Below, piece after piece: positions 59,993 through 64,000 of a stretch of DNA of 64,000 nt. The stretch is from Fonticella tunisiensis (GTDB lineage: Bacteria; Bacillota; Clostridia; Clostridiales; Caloramatoraceae), in contig NZ_SOAZ01000002.1 of NCBI RefSeq assembly GCF_004364155.1, positions 124,001 through 188,000 of the forward strand. Reading direction: 5' to 3'. Below the pieces are notes generated by a model. It was given only the letters and a program-made list of their open reading frames with translations, had not been told where the DNA came from and did no database searches. The stretch's first letter is position 1; every line of letters begins with the position of its first letter. The position numbers and the translations under genes were made by a program.

Positions 59993-60340
59993 ATGCTGAA
60001 AGTGAACGGGGTGGTAATTGCCACTCCTAAAACTTTTAAGGTAACAATCAGTGATTTAGACGGAGAAAGTAACAGAAATGCAAAGGGAGAGCTTATAAGA
60101 GATAGGATTGCAGTAAAAAGAAAACTTGAATGTGAATGGCCTCCTCTTACTATGGCTGAAATATCTGCAATACTACAGGCTGTCAAGGATATATATTTTC
60201 AAGTAGAATACCCTGACCCAATGGAGGGTACCATGGTAACTAAAACCTTTTACGTAGGGGATAGGACTTCCCCAATGTATAGAAATAATAATGGGAATAT
60301 ACTTTGGGAAGGCTTAAGTATGAATTTTATTGAGAAATAG
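59993..60340 (+). CDS. Tail protein (DUF6711-like)
   Basis: 115 residues. FKVTISDLDGESNRNAKGEL and RKLECEWPPLTMAEISAIL match short tail proteins between the tape measure and tail-tip genes. It may be a Dit-like or tail-tip connector. Confidence 0.72.
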   Translation: MLKVNGVVIATPKTFKVTISDLDGESNRNAKGELIRDRIAVKRKLECEWPPLTMAEISAILQAVKDIYFQVEYPDPMEGTMVTKTFYVGDRTSPMYRNNNGNILWEGLSMNFIEK

Positions 60341-60354
60341 GGAGGAGGCATACA

Positions 60355-62133
60355 ATGTACAACACGAGTTTAGACTTTAAAAACTATATAAAAATGCCAT
60401 CACGTACCCTATCATCAAGATTAGTTGTAGGGTACAATACCTATACAGATACAGATATAGTAGATATGTCTTTAGAGAGTAACTTAGTCCCTGGGGAAGA
60501 ATTTACCCTAGGGACTACTATTTGCAATAAGTTTGAAGCTACGATAATGACTAGTAATAATATATTGGCACTTAATGTAGTTGAGCCATATATAGGCTTA
60601 GATATCGGGGGCACAGTAGAGGAAGTCCCTCTAGGTGTGTTTATCGTAGATGATGTTAAGACTGTAAAAGGGACTAAACAGATAGTAGCCTATGACAACA
60701 TGATTAAATTTGAAAAAGCTTATTTCAGCGATTTGGTTTATCCCGCAACTATACAAGCAGTTGCAACGGAGATATGTCAAAAAGCTGGAGTAAGCTTTAA
60801 TTCTACTCTCCCAAACTATACTATAGATAAAATTGAAGGTAAAACCCTACGTGAAGCTATAGGAATAATAGCTGGTATATGTGGAGGATTTGCAAGGATA
60901 AATCGAACTGGAGCGCTTGAAATATTTGGGTTAACATCAACAGATATAAACATTACATCAGAAAACTTCTTTGGAAGTATAGAAAAGGCAGATAAGGATT
61001 TTACAATTAAAAAGATAACTGCCATACGGGAGGGCAACTCCACAATAAGCTCTGGAAGTGGTTTAGCCAGCGAAGAAGTTACTTTTAGTAACAATTTCAT
61101 TACTCAGGCTCAATTAGATACTATCCTAACTACCTACAATAATTACAGCTATAGACCATTGAAATTAAACTGGCAGGGCAACCCTGCTCTTGACGTAGGC
61201 GATAAAATAACCATAACTGATATAGACAATACAGTATATACAATTCCAGTAATGCGATTAAAACTAACATATTCAGGAGGGCTAAAGAGTGAAATATCCT
61301 CCGTTGCAAAGAGTGATAGTAAAAGTGAATACAACTATAAGGGCTCTATAACTAAAAAAGTTGAAAACATAGTTACAGAGCAGGCTAATATTAAAGTACT
61401 TTTAGCAAAAAAAGCTACTATTGAAGATTTAAACGCAGTAAATGCTAGAATAGATAATCTAACAGTTAGTACTGCTATGATTGAAGATGCATCAATAACA
61501 AGCGCAAAGATACAAGATGGGGCAATTACTACCGCTAAAATAGGTGATGCTCAAATAACAGGAGCAAAAATAGCCAGTGCCACTATTGATACTGCGAATA
61601 TAAAAGATGCAGCAATAACGAATGCAAAAATAGCAACAGCAGCAATAGAAACCGCAAATATAAAAGACGGTGCTATCACAAACGCTAAAATCGCAAACGG
61701 CGCAATTGACAATGCCAAAATAACCAATGCAGCGGTTGATACCGCTAATATAAAAGATGCAGCTATAACTACTGCAAAAATTGCCGTAGGTGCTATTGAT
61801 ACAGCACTAATCAAAGATGGTGCAATAGGCACAGCGCAGATTGCAGATGGTAGTATAACGGATGCTAAAATTGTTGGGCTTACAGCAAGCAAAATCACGG
61901 CAGGAACTATTGATGCTTCTGAAATAGAGGTTATCAATCTAAAGGCCGCAAATATAACTGTAGGCACAATAAATGGACATCAAATATCTGATGGAGCTAT
62001 AACTGTGGAAAAAATAGCACAGGGAGCAGTGACAGGAGATAAAATTGCAGCTGGAGCTATAACAGCTGATAAAATTCCTGTAGGAACTATAACCGAGGAA
62101 CAGGTTAATTGGAAAACACATTTATTATTCTAA
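60355..62133 (+). CDS. Tail-tip/baseplate protein with decapeptide repeats
   Basis: 592 residues. Residues 1-330 form a tail-associated domain (beta-rich, with TLREAIGIIAGICGGFARIN and LKLNWQGNPALDVGDKITIT, as in Tal-like or baseplate proteins). Residues 365-585 are about 20 repeats of a roughly 10-residue unit, A-I-x-x-A-K-I-x-x-G, expected to form a fibrous beta-helix. It ends with WKTHLLF, like the next gene (QHLLF), and probably reaches the receptor. Confidence 0.8.
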   Translation: MYNTSLDFKNYIKMPSRTLSSRLVVGYNTYTDTDIVDMSLESNLVPGEEFTLGTTICNKFEATIMTSNNILALNVVEPYIGLDIGGTVEEVPLGVFIVDDVKTVKGTKQIVAYDNMIKFEKAYFSDLVYPATIQAVATEICQKAGVSFNSTLPNYTIDKIEGKTLREAIGIIAGICGGFARINRTGALEIFGLTSTDINITSENFFGSIEKADKDFTIKKITAIREGNSTISSGSGLASEEVTFSNNFITQAQLDTILTTYNNYSYRPLKLNWQGNPALDVGDKITITDIDNTVYTIPVMRLKLTYSGGLKSEISSVAKSDSKSEYNYKGSITKKVENIVTEQANIKVLLAKKATIEDLNAVNARIDNLTVSTAMIEDASITSAKIQDGAITTAKIGDAQITGAKIASATIDTANIKDAAITNAKIATAAIETANIKDGAITNAKIANGAIDNAKITNAAVDTANIKDAAITTAKIAVGAIDTALIKDGAIGTAQIADGSITDAKIVGLTASKITAGTIDASEIEVINLKAANITVGTINGHQISDGAITVEKIAQGAVTGDKIAAGAITADKIPVGTITEEQVNWKTHLLF

Positions 62134-62145
62134 GGGAGGGGTAAT

Positions 62146-63084
62146 ATGAGAAAGAAAAGAGAGCAAAGTATTGATTTTAAGCAGTTCATTAGTGATGTAA
62201 TTGATGAGGCTTTAGATAAAAAATTTAAAGCGATTTTGGATGACATAACTTATAGAATTGGCGTACTATATGACGTCGCTAATGGTACAAGGGTAACCTC
62301 AACCGATTTAAATGTGGCGTTTCATGTTTTAGACGGTTTTTTGTTTGAAGATAATAAACCTACTCCAGGTTATGTACAATGGACAGACTGTAATATCGTT
62401 TACAAAGGAACAAAAGTAACTATTCAAAACGGTAATACAAATAAGAAATATATATGGTGGGATTATGATGCTAACCCAAATAACGTATTCCAGTGTTCTG
62501 ATACTAAACCTACTCTAACAGATGACGACGTTTTAGTATGTGTAAATGAAGGTGGAATACATTATTTAACAATAGGTCAAGGGAAAATGAGGCATGGTGC
62601 AACTTTAGTAGATAGTTCGGTAGATTCAAATATAATTAAGGATAATGCAATAACTGCAACAAAAATATTAGATGGTGCTATAGGTGCCACAAAAATAGCA
62701 TCGGGTGCTGTAGGAACAGCCCAGCTAGCAGCAAATGCAGTTGATAGCACAAAACTTGCTAATAGCGCGGTTACATCTGCGAAGTTAGCATCAGGTGCAG
62801 TCACCTCAGCTGCTATTGCTTCTGGAGCAGTAACTTCAAGCGCATTAGCATCAGGAGCAGTAACCTCTACTGCGTTGGCTTCCGGAGCAGTTAATACTAC
62901 TCATTTAGCAAATAATGCTGTAGATGGTACAAAAATAGCATCGGGTGCTGTAGGAACAGCCCAATTAGCAAACAATGCGGTAGATAGTACAAAGTTAGCA
63001 GATGGTTCAGTAGTAAGTTCTAAAATTGGTGCAGGAGCAGTTGCAACAGATAAATTAAATTTAGCGCAACATCTACTATTCTAA
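62146..63084 (+). CDS. Tail fibre protein with decapeptide repeats
   Basis: 312 residues. Residues 60-150 form a globular domain (YVQWTDCNIVYKGTKVTIQ, YIWWDYDANPNNVF, TKPTLTDDDVLVCVNEGGIH). Residues 155-305 are the A-x-x-S/A-x-x-L/I-A-x-G repeats. The C-terminus NLAQHLLF copies the end of the previous protein. The same globular domain recurs in the next gene. GGGAGGGG precedes the ATG. Confidence 0.78.
   Translation: MRKKREQSIDFKQFISDVIDEALDKKFKAILDDITYRIGVLYDVANGTRVTSTDLNVAFHVLDGFLFEDNKPTPGYVQWTDCNIVYKGTKVTIQNGNTNKKYIWWDYDANPNNVFQCSDTKPTLTDDDVLVCVNEGGIHYLTIGQGKMRHGATLVDSSVDSNIIKDNAITATKILDGAIGATKIASGAVGTAQLAANAVDSTKLANSAVTSAKLASGAVTSAAIASGAVTSSALASGAVTSTALASGAVNTTHLANNAVDGTKIASGAVGTAQLANNAVDSTKLADGSVVSSKIGAGAVATDKLNLAQHLLF
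62689..62963 (+). repeat. 35-bp exact direct repeat pair in the fibre gene
   Basis: An identical 35-nt stretch encoding KIASGAVGTAQ lies at 62689-62723 and 62929-62963, 240 bp apart (eight 30-bp units). The DNA identity exceeds what the protein repeat alone requires. Confidence 0.7.
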
Positions 63085-63097
63085 AGGATGTGGTTTC

Positions 63098-64000
63098 GTG
63101 ATACCTTCACTTTTTCTTAATATTAATCATCATTTAATAGATGGCTACCTTGTGCAGGATAATACCCCTGCACAAGGTTTTATTTCATGGTCAGATTTGC
63201 ATATAACTTACAAAGGAATTACCTATAATATCCAAGATGGTTACACTAACTACAAATATGCCTGGTGGGATTACGATTATCCAAACAACTTAGTTGTTGG
63301 GGATACATTGCCTACATTAACAGATGATGATGTGCTGCTGTTTTTCAATAAAAATGGTATTCACATGACGATACCAAAAGCCACTGTTATTGATGGTGGT
63401 TTAATTGTATCAGAAAGCATTATGACTAATGCTATAGCTGCTAATGCTATCACCTCTGAAAAAATAGCTGCGGGTGCGGTTACTGCAAGCGAAATAGCCG
63501 CAAATGCTATACAGTCTATGCACATAGCGGCAGGTGCTATTACAGCTGATAAGATTGCGGCTAACGCTATCGGAGCGAGCGCTATAGCTGCTGGGGTAAT
63601 TACTGGTGATAAATTAGTAGCAGATACAATAACCGCTAGAGAAATAGCCCCAAGAACGATTACAGCTAATGAAATAGCAACAAATACAATAACAGCGGCT
63701 AGTGGAGTAATAGCTGATGCGGCTATTACTACTGCAAAAATTGCTGATGGTGCTATAACAAATACTAAGATAGCTAATGCCTCAATAGATAACGCAAAAA
63801 TAGCAAACGTAGATGCTTCAAAAATAACAACGGGAACGCTTGATGCAAATAGAATAGGTGCAGGAAGTATAACTGCTGATAAAATTTTAGTTGGAAACTT
63901 TACAAATTTAGTTGAAAATGGTGGATTTGAATTGGATAGTGCCGGTTGGTCATTACCCACAGGTGCAAGTATAGATACTACATCTCCACATACCGGAAAT
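63098..64000 (+). CDS. Third tail fibre protein with repeats (cut by window edge)
   Basis: A GTG-started frame (AAGGATGTGG upstream) stays open to the last base, 301 codons. Residues 10-95 (HHLIDGYLVQDNTPAQGFIS, YKYAWWDYDYPNNL, TLPTLTDDDVLLFFNKNGIH) are paralogous to residues 62-148 of the preceding fibre protein. Residues 105-260 are A-I-x-x-x-x-I-A repeats, then NLVENGGFELDSAGWSLPTG begins a carbohydrate-binding-like domain, cut by the window edge. It is likely the receptor-binding fibre. Confidence 0.78.
   Translation, partial: MIPSLFLNINHHLIDGYLVQDNTPAQGFISWSDLHITYKGITYNIQDGYTNYKYAWWDYDYPNNLVVGDTLPTLTDDDVLLFFNKNGIHMTIPKATVIDGGLIVSESIMTNAIAANAITSEKIAAGAVTASEIAANAIQSMHIAAGAITADKIAANAIGASAIAAGVITGDKLVADTITAREIAPRTITANEIATNTITAASGVIADAAITTAKIADGAITNTKIANASIDNAKIANVDASKITTGTLDANRIGAGSITADKILVGNFTNLVENGGFELDSAGWSLPTGASIDTTSPHTGN

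Noticed and set aside
61480-62120. CRISPR-like array
   Set aside because: The periodic repeats are degenerate 30-bp coding units inside an open reading frame, with no spacers or cas genes.
61551-63960. Long minus-strand ORFs opposite the fibre repeats (61551-61967, 62577-62804, 63361-63960)
   Set aside because: They mirror the 30-bp repeats of the plus-strand fibre genes and have no start signals. The repeats keep the opposite frame open.
33182-64000. Integrative conjugative element instead of phage
   Set aside because: No relaxase, coupling protein or conjugation genes; a complete head-tail gene order is present.

Overview
The window comes from a low-GC, anaerobic, spore-forming Firmicute of the class Clostridia. 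The evidence is a hybrid-cluster protein, a YjjI-type glycyl-radical enzyme, a SpoIID/LytB protein, a SigI/RsgI pair, heavy use of AGA/AGG and ATA codons, and strong AGGAGGTGAT-type ribosome binding sites with many TTG and GTG starts. A Caloramator/Clostridium-like host would fit, but the genus is not established.

Positions 1-33 kb are chromosome. In order they hold: a cut-off YjjI gene; DUF2935; an UbiB-like kinase with a phasin-like partner; a DUF1858-DUF438 (hemerythrin plus PAS) operon; threonine aldolase; a class V aminotransferase with a DsrE-like protein; hcp; arginase; cardiolipin synthase; an XRE regulator; a GAF-GGDEF membrane protein; PAP2; a radical SAM protein; SpoIID/LytB; a decayed Nif3-like pseudogene; a YkvI transporter; a lipoprotein; SigI-RsgI; a secreted coiled-coil DUF5667 protein; a sugar-ABC ATPase with PucR-like and LacI-type regulators; comB; and an RlmI-like methyltransferase. 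Two regulatory patterns stand out. hcp and the DUF1858-DUF438 operon share a Crp/Fnr-like 16-mer at about -42 from their -10 boxes. sigI and the DUF5667 gene are driven by divergent promoters of SigI type. A family of TIR-bounded, internally palindromic repeats (three copies with both ends, one partial, one solo end) is scattered through the chromosomal part and was not seen in the prophage.

Positions 33-64 kb are one end of a temperate siphovirus prophage integrated at the 3' end of a tRNA-Pro(CGG) gene, next to a near-identical tRNA-Pro(TGG). A leftward lysogeny block (integrase, membrane-anchored DEDDh exonuclease, a 57-codon ORF, ImmA-type protease, repressor) faces a rightward lytic block. 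The lytic block starts with Cro and small regulators, then a Gam/ERF recombination module, a YneA-like LysM protein, antirepressor, replication initiator, SSB, nucleases including RusA, and an ArpU-like late regulator. A terminator separates this from the late genes: terminase, SPP1-type portal, a MuF head protein with a toxin-like tail and an overlapping immunity-like gene, scaffold, capsid, connectors, tail tube, tail chaperones joined by a -1 frameshift, tape measure, tail tip, and three paralogous repeat-rich fibre proteins. The last fibre gene runs off the window, so lysis genes and attR are not seen.

The strongest candidates for something not previously described are the repeat family, the lysogen-expressed membrane exonuclease, and the capsid-borne toxin/immunity pair (the MuF toxin class itself is known).
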